Positions 36,745-45,704 of a DNA stretch of 64,000 nucleotides are shown one piece after another; the stretch's first letter is position 1, and each line of letters opens with the position of its first letter. The notes under the pieces are model-generated. The model was not told the DNA's origin, searched no databases, and saw nothing but the letters and a program-made list of their open reading frames with translations. The translations under genes and the position numbers were made by a program. The DNA comes from Kumtagia sp963829135 (GTDB lineage Bacteria; Pseudomonadota; Alphaproteobacteria; Rhizobiales; Rhizobiaceae), in the NCBI GenBank assembly GCA_963829135.1, contig CAWHHO010000001.1:124001-188000 (forward strand). The letters run 5' to 3'.

Positions 36745-38265
36745 CTATGCAACCGCGAGCCGAACGACATGATAGGACAACGGCTTCAAAGCTCCGACCA
36801 GTTTTTTTTCATCTTCGACATTCAAGCCATCGCCCATGCGCGGCTTGACCCTGTTCGGGTCTTTCGAAGTGTTGGCGGTCCTGACGTCCATGCCTTCGCC
36901 ACCCATCACGAAATGCTCCTTGATGCTGGCCTTGCCGAAACCCGTCAGGTCCACGGTCAGCTCGGCGTCCTCGCTGAGGTGACGGTTCAAGATAAACAAA
37001 GTCACTGTCCCGCCGTCCTTGGAGAGCACGCCGGCGGCATCGATGTAGGAGACGTCGCTGGCGACGCTGCAATCATAGCTCGGCCCGTCGACAGCAACGC
37101 GAAGCGCCGTGCCGCGGCCGTAGAGGGACGCGAACTGATAGGGATAGTAGATCGTGGTCGCCCAGGCATTGCCGCCACGCTCAGCGCGGATGGGCGCAAT
37201 AACATTCACCAACTGAGCGATGCAGGCTATCTTGACGCGGTCTGACCGGCGGATGAATTCGTTTAACAGGCCGCCAACAAACAGCGCGTCCTCAAGATTG
37301 TAATCCTCTTCGAGAAGCTCGGGCGCTTCCGGCCAGTCCCAGCTCTTCCAGTTCTTGCTGTCCTGCTCGCGGCGATGGTACCAGACGTTCCATTCATCAA
37401 AGCAGATGTAAATATCCTTGGTCGAGCGCTTCCGGGCTTTGACGAAATCGATCGCGCCCGCGATGGACTGGATGTAGCGGCCGGTCTCTTCGATCTTGCC
37501 GAAGTAGTTGAGCGTGTCGTGGCTGCTGTTACCGAAATATTTGTGAAGCGAAATATAGTCGACGCTATCGTAGCACTCTTCCAGCACCTGGCGTTCCCAA
37601 TCGGGATACGTGGCCATGCTGTCGTTGGAAGACCCGCAAACGATGGTCTCAATGCCGCCACCGAATGCCTTGACTGCCTTCGACGTCTCGTCGGCAAGGC
37701 GGCCGTACTCCTTCGCTTCCTTGTGGCCGATCTGCCAGGGCCCGTCCAACTCGTTGCCCAGGCACCACATCTTCACCCCGTAGGGCTCCTCGACCCCGTG
37801 GCTGCGGCGCAGATCGCTCCAATGCGTGCCGGAGGGATGGTTGACATATTCGACGAAGTTGCGCGCATCGTCGATGCCACGCGAACCAAGGTTCAAAGCT
37901 AACATCATCTCGATGCCGGCATCTTTGGCCCAGACCGCGAACTCATTGATGCCGACCTGATTGGTCTCCTTGGAGCGCCACGCAAGATCAAGGCGCACAG
38001 GCCGCTGGTCCTTCGGACCGATGCCGTCCTCCCAATTGTACGCGGATACGAAATTACCGCCGGGGTATCGGATAGCCGGGATGTTGAGGCCCTTCACCAG
38101 TTCCAACACATCAGTCCGAAAGCCGTGCTGGTTTGCGCGGGGATGGCCGGGTTCATAGATGCCGGAATAAATCGCCCGGCCCATATGCTCGATGAATGCC
38201 GAATAAAGTCGGTCATCTATTTTGGAGATCGTGAAGTCCCGATGGACAGAGGCCCGTACCTTCAA
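36745..38265 (-). CDS. abfA: GH51 alpha-L-arabinofuranosidase
   Basis: A 506-residue GH51 retaining glycosidase that releases L-arabinose from arabinans, arabinoxylans and arabinosides. Acid/base Glu172 lies in MWCLGNELDGPWQIG and nucleophile Glu291 in YICFDEWNVWYH. The (beta/alpha)8 core starts SAFIEHMGRAIYSGIYEPG; the C-terminal jelly roll covers about 370-506. There is no signal peptide, so it should act in the cytosol on imported oligosaccharides. I chose the TTG at 38265 behind GGGAG, giving MKVRASVHRDFTISKID, the usual family beginning. First gene of the importer operon. Confidence 0.93.
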   Translation of the reverse strand: MKVRASVHRDFTISKIDDRLYSAFIEHMGRAIYSGIYEPGHPRANQHGFRTDVLELVKGLNIPAIRYPGGNFVSAYNWEDGIGPKDQRPVRLDLAWRSKETNQVGINEFAVWAKDAGIEMMLALNLGSRGIDDARNFVEYVNHPSGTHWSDLRRSHGVEEPYGVKMWCLGNELDGPWQIGHKEAKEYGRLADETSKAVKAFGGGIETIVCGSSNDSMATYPDWERQVLEECYDSVDYISLHKYFGNSSHDTLNYFGKIEETGRYIQSIAGAIDFVKARKRSTKDIYICFDEWNVWYHRREQDSKNWKSWDWPEAPELLEEDYNLEDALFVGGLLNEFIRRSDRVKIACIAQLVNVIAPIRAERGGNAWATTIYYPYQFASLYGRGTALRVAVDGPSYDCSVASDVSYIDAAGVLSKDGGTVTLFILNRHLSEDAELTVDLTGFGKASIKEHFVMGGEGMDVRTANTSKDPNRVKPRMGDGLNVEDEKKLVGALKPLSYHVVRLAVA

Positions 38266-38554
38266 AAGCGCACTCCCTGGCTGCAATTCTTGATGACTTG
38301 CTTGGACCGACCCTCATCCGTCACATGCTTACAATCAAATCATATTACCCTATTGTAAGTTTCCAATTTTGGTATGAACTTAATCCACATTGGCTTCCGC
38401 CACGCACGTTGCGAAGTGTGTAGCTGTCCTCGCGAACGTTAGGTCTGTGTGAGCTGATGCGAACGCTGGTGCGACGTCTCCAGCCAAAGGCTATTGCGCT
38501 ATAACTTGATACTCATTATACCAGATCATCAGACCGCCTAGGGAGGGGTTCAGG
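38266..38554. promoter_or_regulatory. Divergent promoter region of abfA and apnO
   Basis: About 290 bp without coding. CTTACAAT (38328-38335) and ATTGTAAG (38352-38359) form an 8-bp inverted repeat with a 16-bp spacer, some 60 bp upstream of abfA: a candidate operator. TCAAATCAT at 38335 is shared with the dehydratase promoter. The right part carries the GntR-type operator listed separately and a GGGAGG ribosome site for apnO. Confidence 0.5.
38507..38524. promoter_or_regulatory. Candidate GntR (FCD) operator of the apnO operon
   Basis: GATACTCATTATACCAG (38508-38524) recurs identically upstream of the RuBisCO-like gene at 45654. With the preceding T (38507) the site has the partial dyad TGnTA-N7-TAnCA expected of FCD-subfamily GntR operators. 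It lies about 30 bp before the apnO start, overlapping where a promoter would be. The GntR gene at 44857 is the likely partner. Confidence 0.65.
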
Positions 38555-39382
38555 ATGGTTTCAGTTGCCCTGTTTGGCGCGGGCGGAAAAATGGGGTATC
38601 GGCTCGCGACAAATTTTCGTGGCTCACCCTACGAAGTCCGCCACGTGGAAGTCAGCGACGCCGGCCGCAAACGACTGAAGGACGATCTCGCAGTCGAAAC
38701 CACTTCTGTTGACGAGGCTCTGGCAGCTGTTGACGCTGTCATTCTGGCGGTTCCGGACACCCACATCGGCAAGGTCGCAGCGGGTATCGAGAACAAGCTG
38801 AAGTCCGGCACGATGGTTATCGTACTCGACGCTGCCGCGCCCGCCGCCGGCCACCTGCCGGCTCGGCCGGATTTGACCTATTTCATCACCCATCCGTGTC
38901 ACCCGCCGCTGTTCAACGACGAAACCGATATGGCGGCAAAGAAGGACTATTTCGGCGGCGTAAAGGCCAAGCAGCATATCGTCAGCGCCCTCATGCAGGG
39001 GCCGGAGGCGGATTATGCCAGAGGCGAGGCGATCGCCAAGACAATCTGGGCACCGGTGATGCGTTCGCATCGCGTGACCGTCGAGCAACTCGCCATGCTC
39101 GAGCCCGCGCTTGCCGAGACCATGTGCGCTTCGCTGCTGGACGTCATGCGCGAGGGCGTGGACGAGGTCGTTCGCCGTGGTGTCGACCGCCAGGCAGCGT
39201 TGGACTTTCTGCTTGGCCACATCAACGTTCTGGCCTCCGTCATTTTCGGGGAGCGCGAGGGCGCATTCTCCGACGCGTGCAACAAGGCAATCGAGTTCGG
39301 CAAGCCGGTGCTCATGCGTGAAGACTGGAAGCGCATCTTCGAGCCGGACGAGATTGCCGCGAGCATCAAAAGGATAACGTGA
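38555..39382 (+). CDS. apnO: D-apionate oxidoisomerase-like dehydrogenase (ApnO)
   Basis: A 275-residue dehydrogenase with an N-terminal Rossmann domain (LFGAGGKMGYRLA, 6-18) and a C-terminal domain like that of 6-phosphogluconate dehydrogenases (PF16896 type; YFITHPCHPPLFNDE, LDFLLGHINVLASVIFG). In the published D-apiose pathways ApnO of this type turns D-apionate into 3-oxo-isoapionate. The same neighbourhood encodes the matching kinase, RuBisCO-like protein, sugar importer and Gfo/Idh/MocA dehydrogenase, which makes the assignment strong. Start follows GGGAGG. First gene of its operon. Confidence 0.82.
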   Translation: MVSVALFGAGGKMGYRLATNFRGSPYEVRHVEVSDAGRKRLKDDLAVETTSVDEALAAVDAVILAVPDTHIGKVAAGIENKLKSGTMVIVLDAAAPAAGHLPARPDLTYFITHPCHPPLFNDETDMAAKKDYFGGVKAKQHIVSALMQGPEADYARGEAIAKTIWAPVMRSHRVTVEQLAMLEPALAETMCASLLDVMREGVDEVVRRGVDRQAALDFLLGHINVLASVIFGEREGAFSDACNKAIEFGKPVLMREDWKRIFEPDEIAASIKRIT

Positions 39383-39470
39383 ATAGTGAATGGTTTATCG
39401 GTTCTTGATTGAAGTGCGCCGGTGCCAAGGATCTATTTTCACATTCACCATTCACCATTCACCATTCACC
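39379..39470. repeat. ATTCACC heptamer repeats in inverted arrangement
   Basis: Four tandem copies of ATTCACC (39443-39470) are preceded, about 50 bp upstream, by GTGAATAGTGAATGGT (39379-39394), which is their inverted form with one mismatch. The RNA could fold into a long imperfect stem between apnO and the binding-protein gene. Slippage-prone, so copy number may vary between strains. Confidence 0.7.
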
Positions 39471-39512
39471 ACTAACTACGCACGCATTTCTTAACCTCTG
39501 GGAGGACTTGCA

Positions 39513-40454
39513 ATGAAATTCACACGCAGAATGACCCTTGCCGCAATGGCCGGCTTGCTGGCGCTCGGTACGGCGGCCCCCGCCTATGCCGCCGACCTGA
39601 TTGCCATCATCACGCCGTCGCACGACAACCCCTTCTTCAAGGCGGAAGCTGTGGGCGCCGAGGCCAAGGCGAAGGAACTGGGCTACGAGACGCTGGTGCT
39701 GGTGCATGACGACGATGCCAACAAGCAGTCCGAACTGATCGACACCGCGATCGGTCGTGGTGCCAAGGCGATCGTCCTCGACAATGCCGGCGCCGATGCC
39801 ACCGTCGCCGCTGTGCAGAAGGCCAAGGACGCGGGTATTCCGTCGTTCCTGATCGACCGCGAGATAAACGCCACCGGCGTCGCGGCGGCGCAGATCGTGT
39901 CGAACAACTACCAGGGCGCCCAGCTTGGCGCGCAGGAGTTCGTCAAGCTGATGGGGGAGAAGGGCAAATATGTCGAACTCGTCGGCAAGGAGAGCGATAC
40001 CAACGCCGGCATCCGCTCCAAGGGCTATCACGACGTCATCGACGAATATCCGGAGCTGAAGATGGTCGCCCAGCAGTCGGCCAACTGGAGCCAGACCGAG
40101 GCTTTCTCGAAGATGGAGTCGATCCTTCAGGCCAACCCTGACATCAAGGGCGTCATCTCCGGCAACGACACAATGGCCATGGGCGCGTGGGCAGCTTTGG
40201 AAGCCGCTGGCCGTAAGGACGTGATCGTCGTGGGCTTCGACGGCTCCAACGACGTTCGCGACTCGATCAAGGCAGGCGGCATCAAGGCGACTGTGCTCCA
40301 GCCGGCTTATGCACAGGCACAGATGGCAGTCGAACAGGCGGATGCCTGGATCAAGACGGGCAAAGGTCCGGCCGAAGAGAAGCAACTGATGGATTGCGTG
40401 CTGGTCAACGGCGACAACGCCGCCAAGCTCGAAACTTTTGCGCTGACGAACTGA
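39513..40454 (+). CDS. Sugar ABC solute-binding protein, RbsB type (putative D-apiose binder)
   Basis: A 313-residue periplasmic protein with a signal peptide (cleavage near APAYA, residue 27). Mature start ADLIAIITPSHDNPFFKAEA is the RbsB-type pentose-binder signature; SFLIDREINATGVAAAQIVS and VISGNDTMAMGAWAALEAA line the sugar site. Context with apnO, oiaX and oiaK suggests D-apiose or apionate as ligand; related RbsB proteins bind D-apiose. Start follows GGGAGGA. Confidence 0.85.
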   Translation: MKFTRRMTLAAMAGLLALGTAAPAYAADLIAIITPSHDNPFFKAEAVGAEAKAKELGYETLVLVHDDDANKQSELIDTAIGRGAKAIVLDNAGADATVAAVQKAKDAGIPSFLIDREINATGVAAAQIVSNNYQGAQLGAQEFVKLMGEKGKYVELVGKESDTNAGIRSKGYHDVIDEYPELKMVAQQSANWSQTEAFSKMESILQANPDIKGVISGNDTMAMGAWAALEAAGRKDVIVVGFDGSNDVRDSIKAGGIKATVLQPAYAQAQMAVEQADAWIKTGKGPAEEKQLMDCVLVNGDNAAKLETFALTN

Positions 40455-40468
40455 GCACACGCTCCAAC

Positions 40469-40509
40469 GCGACGACGGCAGGCTCGTTGTGCGAGCCTGC
40501 CGTCGTCGC
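40469..40509 (+). repeat. Perfect 18-bp intercistronic hairpin
   Basis: GCGACGACGGCAGGCTCG (40469-40486) and CGAGCCTGCCGTCGTCGC (40492-40509) form a perfect GC-rich stem around a 5-nt loop. It lies just after the binding-protein stop. No T run follows, so it probably stabilises the upstream message or partly attenuates the downstream transporter genes, mirroring the hairpin at 34267. Confidence 0.75.
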
Positions 40510-40540
40510 ATGAAATCGCTTCCAATCGAGCTTCGATCCC

Positions 40541-41186
40541 ATGCCGAAACCCGATATCTTGCGCATCGTTACAGTGATCCTGCTGGCATACCTGGCTGGC
40601 TGCAAGATCCTGCCGACGCCCACCGAGGAATCGAAGGCCGAAGCGGCTGCCCAGGCATTCAATCCGGACAGGATGGCCGCCGAAATGTGGGCGCCCAAGG
40701 TGATGCCCTATCTCAAGGCAAAGGCCGGACGGTTCCAGGAAGTCAGCGCGCTGGCCAAGATCGATCCGAAGGCTGCGGGCGAAAAATACGGCAATGCCCG
40801 GAAGCAGGCCAATTCGCCCTGGACCTATGTTGCGTCGGTTGACGGCAAGATCGTTGCTTCGAACACGCAGTCGCGCGCAGCGGCGATCGATGTTGACGTG
40901 GACGGCGACGGCAAGCCGGATGTGCGCGCCCAGATCGGGCCGGCGATCCGCGGGACAGCGCTGCGCGACGTGCTTGATTTCGTCGACTTCAACGCCTTCA
41001 CCAACCAGATCGACTTCGCCCAGTTCGGCAAGTCGTTCAACACCTACGTCAATGTCAACGTGCTCACGAAGCTGCCTCGCGAAGGGCTGGACGGCAAGCA
41101 GGTGAAGCTGCTCGGCGCTTATGTGCCAGGCTCCGGCGCGGACCTGCCGCTTGATGACGCCGGCGGCAGCCGAGATCGCACCATGA
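40541..41186 (+). pseudogene. DUF2291 lipoprotein of the sugar importer, one frame error near the end
   Basis: A DUF2291 protein with a lipoprotein signal (ILLAYLAGC, Cys about 21). DUF2291 genes accompany RbsABC-type importers; the function is unknown. As given, the frame runs on into the next ATPase gene, which would make a lipoprotein-ATPase fusion. Dropping the extra T at about 41151 (CCGCTTGATG) instead gives an ending LPLMTPAAAEIAP and a TGA overlapping the ATPase ATG, the normal layout. I therefore read two genes: 214 residues here, and the fusion as an artefact. Confidence 0.75.
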
Positions 41187-42734
41187 CGGTGGAGCACGAT
41201 GTCATCCTGAGGCTTGAGGACGTTTCGAAGGTCTATTTCGGGACTGTCGCGGTCAAGCGCGCCAATTTCGAAGTGCGACGCGGCGCGGTCAACGTTCTGG
41301 TCGGCGAGAACGGCGCCGGCAAGTCGACACTGATGAAGATCATCGCCGGCGTCGAGAAGCCGACGCACGGACGCATTCTGCTCGAAGGCGAGGAGGTTTC
41401 CTTCTCATCCTCCGGCGACGCAGTGGCGCGCGGCATCGGCATGGTGTTCCAGGAGCTCAATCTGTTCGGCAACCTGACGCGTTGCCGAGAACATTTTCGC
41501 GACGCGCGAGATCACCCAGGCGGCGTTCCATATCGACCACAAGGAGCAGGAGCGGCGCGCAGGCGAATTCCTCGATCGCCTGCAGGCCGGCATCCGTCCC
41601 GACATGCTGGTGGAGGATCTGCGGATCGGCCAGCAGCAACTGGTCGAGATCGCCAAGGCGGTGTCGCTCGATGCCAAGATCCTGATCATGGACGAGCCGA
41701 CCTCGGCGCTGAGCGCAGCCGAGGTCGAGGTCCTGTTCAAGGTCATCGCCGACCTGAAGCGCCAGGGCGTGGCGATCGTCTACATCTCGCACCGGCTGGA
41801 GGAACTGATCCGCATCGGCGACTACATCACCGTGCTGCGCGACGGTCACATCACCGGCCAGGAGGAGATGCGAGAACGTCGACACACAGTGGATCGTGCG
41901 GCAGATGATCGGCTCCGACGCCAAGGATTTCGCCAAGGCGGACGATCACAAGCCAGGCGCAGAAATATTCCGCGCCGAGGATATCTGCCTGCCGCGTGCC
42001 ACGGGCGGGCTTGCCGTCGACCACGTGTCGCTGTCGCTGAAGGCCGGCGAGATCCTCGGCATCTATGGCCTGATGGGAGCGGGACGCAGCGAGCTGTTCG
42101 ACTGCATCATGGGCCGCCACGGCCAGGCAACCGGCAGGATCTTCATCGACGGCAAAGAGGTGAGGGAGCGCGACACGACCCGGCGCATCCGGCGGGGCTT
42201 GGCGCTGATCCCGGAAGACCGGCAGCGCGAAGGTCTGGTGTCGATCCTGTCCGTCGCCAGCAATCTGACGCTGGCCAGCCTGCGCAAATTCACACGCCTG
42301 TTCCACATCAGCGGCAGGCGGAGGAGAAGAATGCGGTGAGTTCCATGATCAGCGAACTGTCGATCAAGGTGTCCAATCCCGACAACGAGGTGACGTCGCT
42401 GTCCGGCGGCAACCAGCAGAAGGTGGTGATCGGCAAGGCGCTGCTGACCAATCCGAAAGTGCTGCTGATGGACGAGCCGAGCCGCGGCATCGATGTCGGC
42501 GCCAAGGCGGATGTCTTCCGCACGATGCGCAAGCTGTCGCGCGACGGGCTGGGCATTCTGTTCGCCACCTCCGACCTCGACGAGGTGATGGCGCTTTCCG
42601 ATCGCATCGCGGTGATGAGCAACGGCAAGCTGACCGGCATGTTCGATCGCGCCGATGCGACTGAAGCGGCCGTGGTCGCAGCTTCGGCAAAGGGACATGG
42701 ACCAGCCAAAGCGGGGAGCGACGCACATGGCTAA
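41183..42734 (+). pseudogene. Sugar ABC ATP-binding protein, RbsA type, several frame errors
   Basis: A two-domain ATPase. Domain 1: Walker A VGENGAGKST, then LIMDEPTSALSAAEVEVLF. Domain 2: YGLMGAGRSELFDCIMGRHG, signature SLSGGNQQKVVIGKALL, and LMDEPSRGIDVGAKADVF. The frame breaks near 41481, 41868 and 42310-42330. Removing one C at each of the first two sites (ACG-C-GTT, ATG-C-GAG) and two at the third restores about 515 residues, the family length; one deleted base at the third site is an alternative. The reading frames between are fully conserved. It overlaps the permease gene by 8 bp. Confidence 0.8.
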
Positions 42735-43791
42735 CGCGGCGAACGTCTCGGCGGCAGCACCGACGGTGGCGGTTCGCTGCTGCTGACGCTGATGAAGGCG
42801 CGAACCTTCATCGCGCTTATCGCCGTCATCCTCTTCTTTTCGCTGGCGGTGCCGAACTTCCTGTCGACGGCCAATTTGATCCTGATGTCGAAGCACGTGG
42901 CGCTGAACGCGTTCCTGGCAATGGGCATGACCTTCGTCATCATCACCGGCGGCATCGACCTGTCGGTCGGCTCGATCGTCGGCCTGTGCGCCATGGTGGC
43001 CGGCTTCCTGGTGCTGAACGGCATCGATCTGCAGATCGGCTACACCGTCTATTTCAACGTGCCTGAGATCATCCTGATCACGCTGTGCGTCGGCGTGCTG
43101 ATCGGCGCCATCAATGGACTGCTGATCACCAAGGCTGAACGTCGCGCCGTTCATCGCCACGCTCGGCACGCTCTATGTCGCGCGCGGCGCGGCGCTGCTT
43201 TCCTCGGATGGCCGCACCTTCCCCAATCTGGTCGGCAATCCCGACCTCGGCAACACCGGCTTCGGCTATCTCGGCGCCGGGCGCATTCTCGGCCTGCCGG
43301 TCTCGGTCTGGCTGCTGATCGTGGTGGCGCTGGCCGCCGCCTATCTCGCCCGCTACACGCCGCTCGGCCGGCATATCTTCGCGGTCGGCGGCAATGAGCG
43401 CGCCGCGCGCATTTCCGGCGTGCGCGTCAATATGGTGAAGATGTTCGTCTACATGTTCTCCGGCTTCTGCGCGGCGATCGTCGGCCTGATCATCTCCTCC
43501 GAGCTGATGGCGTCGCATCCGGCGACGGGCGAAAGCTTCGAGCTCAACGCCATCGCCGCGGCCGTGCTTGGCGGCACCTCGATGTCGGGCGGGCGCGGCA
43601 CGATCGGCGGCACCATCGTCGGCGCCTTCGTCATCGGCATCCTCTCGGACGGCCTGGTGATGATGGGCGTCAGCTCGTTCTGGCAGATGGTGATCAAGGG
43701 CCTGGTCATCATCGTCGCCGTCGTGATCGACCAGGCGCAGCGCCGGCTGCAGCAGCGCGTCACGCTGATGCAGATGGCGAAGGCGGGCTGA
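42727..43791 (+). pseudogene. Sugar ABC permease, RbsC type, frame errors
   Basis: A BPD_transp_2 permease with about ten helices (TFIALIAVILFFSLAVPNFL first; GMTFVIITGGIDLSVGSIVG is the family signature). The first 25 bases are out of frame unless two bases are removed near 42735-42745, and an extra G lies at about 43132 (AAGGCTGAAC). Repaired, it is about 353 residues. With the RbsB-type binder and RbsA-type ATPase it makes a pentose importer. Confidence 0.8.
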
Positions 43792-43794
43792 GCC

Positions 43795-44836
43795 ATGGCG
43801 GAGCTGAAAGGCGGACTGATCGGCTGCGGCTTCTTTGCCGTCAACCAGATGCATGGCTGGCGCGATGCCGACGGCGCCGACGATCGTCGCCATCTGCGAC
43901 CGCGACCCGCAGCGGCTGAAGATCGTCGGCGACCAGTTCGGCATCGAGCGGCGCTATACCGACGCCGCCGAGATGTTAGCGAGCGAGCAAGCTCGATTTC
44001 GTCGACATCGCCACCACCGTCGCCAGCCACCGGCCGCTGGTGGAACTGGCGGCCGCGCACAGGCTGCCGGCGATCTGCCAGAAGCCGTTCGCGCCGACGC
44101 TGGACGATGCGAAGGCCATGGTCGCGGCCTGCGCGAGGGCCGGCGTGCCGCTGATGGTGCACGAGAACTTCCGCTGGCAGTCGCCGATCCAGGCGGTGAA
44201 AGCGCGTGCTGGATTCCGGCGAGATCGGCGAGCCGTTCTTCGGCCGCATCTCGTTCCGCTCCGGCTACGACGTGTTCTCCGGCCAGCCCTATCTCGCCGA
44301 GGGCAAGCGCTTCATCATCGAGGATCTCGGCATCCATATTCTCGACATCGCGCGCTTCCTGCTCGGCGACGTGGCGACGCTGACGGCGCGCACGCAACGC
44401 GTCAACCCTGACGATCAAGGGCGAGGATGTCGCGACCATGCTGCTCGACCACGAAAACGGCGCTCACCTCCGTGGTCGATTGCAGCTACGCGACCAAGCT
44501 GGCCGTCGAGCCGTTTCCGGAAACGCTGGTCGAGATCGACGGCACGCGACGGCACGCATGCGGCTGTCGCAGGGCTACCGGCTCATCGTAACGGGCAGAA
44601 GCGGAAGCACTGAGCGCGACCTGTCGCCGCCGCTGCTGCCGTGGGCGTCGCGGCCCTGGCACAACATCCAGGAAAGCGTCAGCGCGATCCAGCAGCATTG
44701 GGTCGATTGCCTGAAGAGCGGGCGCGAGACGTCGACCTCGGGCGCCGACAATCTGAAAACCTTCGCGCTGGTCGAGGCGGCCTATGCAAGTGCCGGGAGC
44801 GGCATGGCCGTGCGGCTAGCGGATTTGCTGGCGTGA
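43795..44836 (+). pseudogene. apsD: Gfo/Idh/MocA-family dehydrogenase (D-apiose dehydrogenase-like), seven frame errors
   Basis: The NAD(P)-binding start MAELKGGLIGCGFFAVNQMH and the later AICQKPFAPTLDDAKAMV (catalytic Lys of the EKP-like motif) identify the Gfo/Idh/MocA family. The frame changes near 43878, 43990, 44205, 44409, 44464, 44548 and 44560. Each is repaired by deleting one base, usually C, and the result is an uninterrupted protein of about 344 residues, the normal length. In D-apiose pathways ApsD of this family oxidises D-apiose to D-apionolactone, which fits this operon. Specificity is inferred from context. Confidence 0.72.
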
Positions 44837-44856
44837 GCGAAACATGGCCTACCGGA

Positions 44857-45582
44857 TCAGCTTGCCGCCGCGACGTAGAGCGAGCGCGAACGCTCAAGGT
44901 GGTTGATCATTTCGCGTTCAGCGCCGGCCTGGTCATGTGTCGCAATGCGCTCGATGATTTTTTCGTGCTCCGCGAGCGTAAATTTCTCCTTGCCGGTCCA
45001 AATCAGCATCTCGGTGTGATATTCCTTCAGCCAGCCGAGCATCGCGCCGCTGACCGCCGCATAGATCGGATTTCCGGATATGGTGGCGATGCTGGAGTGG
45101 AATTCCATGTCGGCCTCAATGAAGCCCTCGGCATTGCCAAGCAAATCGCGCTGCCTGGCGAGGATCAAGCGCAGATGCTCGATGTCGGTTTCCGTCGCCT
45201 TCTCGGCCGCCTCGCGCACCATGCCGCGCTCGAAGAAAATGCGAGCACTCTTGAGGTGTTCCAGCGAGTCCTTCGACGAAGACAGCATGATCTTGGCCGC
45301 GCCATCGACCTGGCGCAGGATGGACTGCGCGGTGAGTTTCAAGACCTTGGCACGCTCGCCATGCGAGATCGCCACCAGGCCCATGCTCGCAAGCGCCTGC
45401 ATGGCCTCGCGGATGGCCGGGCGCCCGACCCCGAAGCGTTCCATCAATTCGCGCTCGGACGGCATATCGTCACCGGGCCGCAGGTCGCCGCTGGTGATCA
45501 TCCGCTTCAGCCGCGCGAACACCTCGTCGGACAGTTTGCGCCGGATGATGGGTTCTGAATGTCCATGGAAGGCTCCTCGCAC
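44857..45582 (-). CDS. GntR-family regulator, FCD subfamily
   Basis: A 241-residue regulator. The winged HTH (about 14-80; KLSDEVFARLKRMITSGDLR, PSERELMERFGVGRPAIREA) precedes the all-helical FCD domain (about 100-235; FIEADMEFHSSIATISGNP and HEKIIERIATHD with metal-binding Asp and His). The frame needs a GTG start at 45582 without a good ribosome site. An ATG nine codons downstream behind GGAGCC is out of frame, so a small sequence error at the 5' end is possible. It faces the RuBisCO-like gene across a shared operator and probably controls the apiose cluster, released by a pathway acid. Confidence 0.87.
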   Translation of the reverse strand: MRGAFHGHSEPIIRRKLSDEVFARLKRMITSGDLRPGDDMPSERELMERFGVGRPAIREAMQALASMGLVAISHGERAKVLKLTAQSILRQVDGAAKIMLSSSKDSLEHLKSARIFFERGMVREAAEKATETDIEHLRLILARQRDLLGNAEGFIEADMEFHSSIATISGNPIYAAVSGAMLGWLKEYHTEMLIWTGKEKFTLAEHEKIIERIATHDQAGAEREMINHLERSRSLYVAAAS

Positions 45583-45653
45583 CTACAGCATTTTAGGTGT
45601 TGCGCCAGGCAATACAAGTTTCGCCAACCCAGCGAATCCACTTGCATCAGACG

Positions 45654-45670
45654 GATACTCATTATACCAG
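45654..45670. promoter_or_regulatory. Second copy of the GntR-type operator
   Basis: GATACTCATTATACCAG is identical to 38508-38524, the only other copy I see in the window. It lies between gntR (start 45582) and the RuBisCO-like gene (start 45705). It could allow autoregulation and control of oiaX-oiaK together. Confidence 0.65.
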
Positions 45671-45704
45671 TTTGGGTGACGGGGGAAGCTTTCGTGGCAG
45701 CGGG

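Noticed and set aside
38328..38359. Terminator hairpin upstream of abfA
   Set aside because: The arms are AT-rich, the loop long and there is no T run; an operator is likelier.
39443..39470. CRISPR-like repeat array
   Set aside because: Units are 7 bp and contiguous, with no spacers and no cas genes.
40541..41908. Genuine lipoprotein-ABC ATPase fusion protein
   Set aside because: One extra T explains it, and removal gives normal overlapping genes.
42063..43169. Long minus-strand frame opposite the ABC ATPase and permease
   Set aside because: His/Asp/Arg-rich shadow sequence, no family features; it stays open only because of the frame errors on the other strand.
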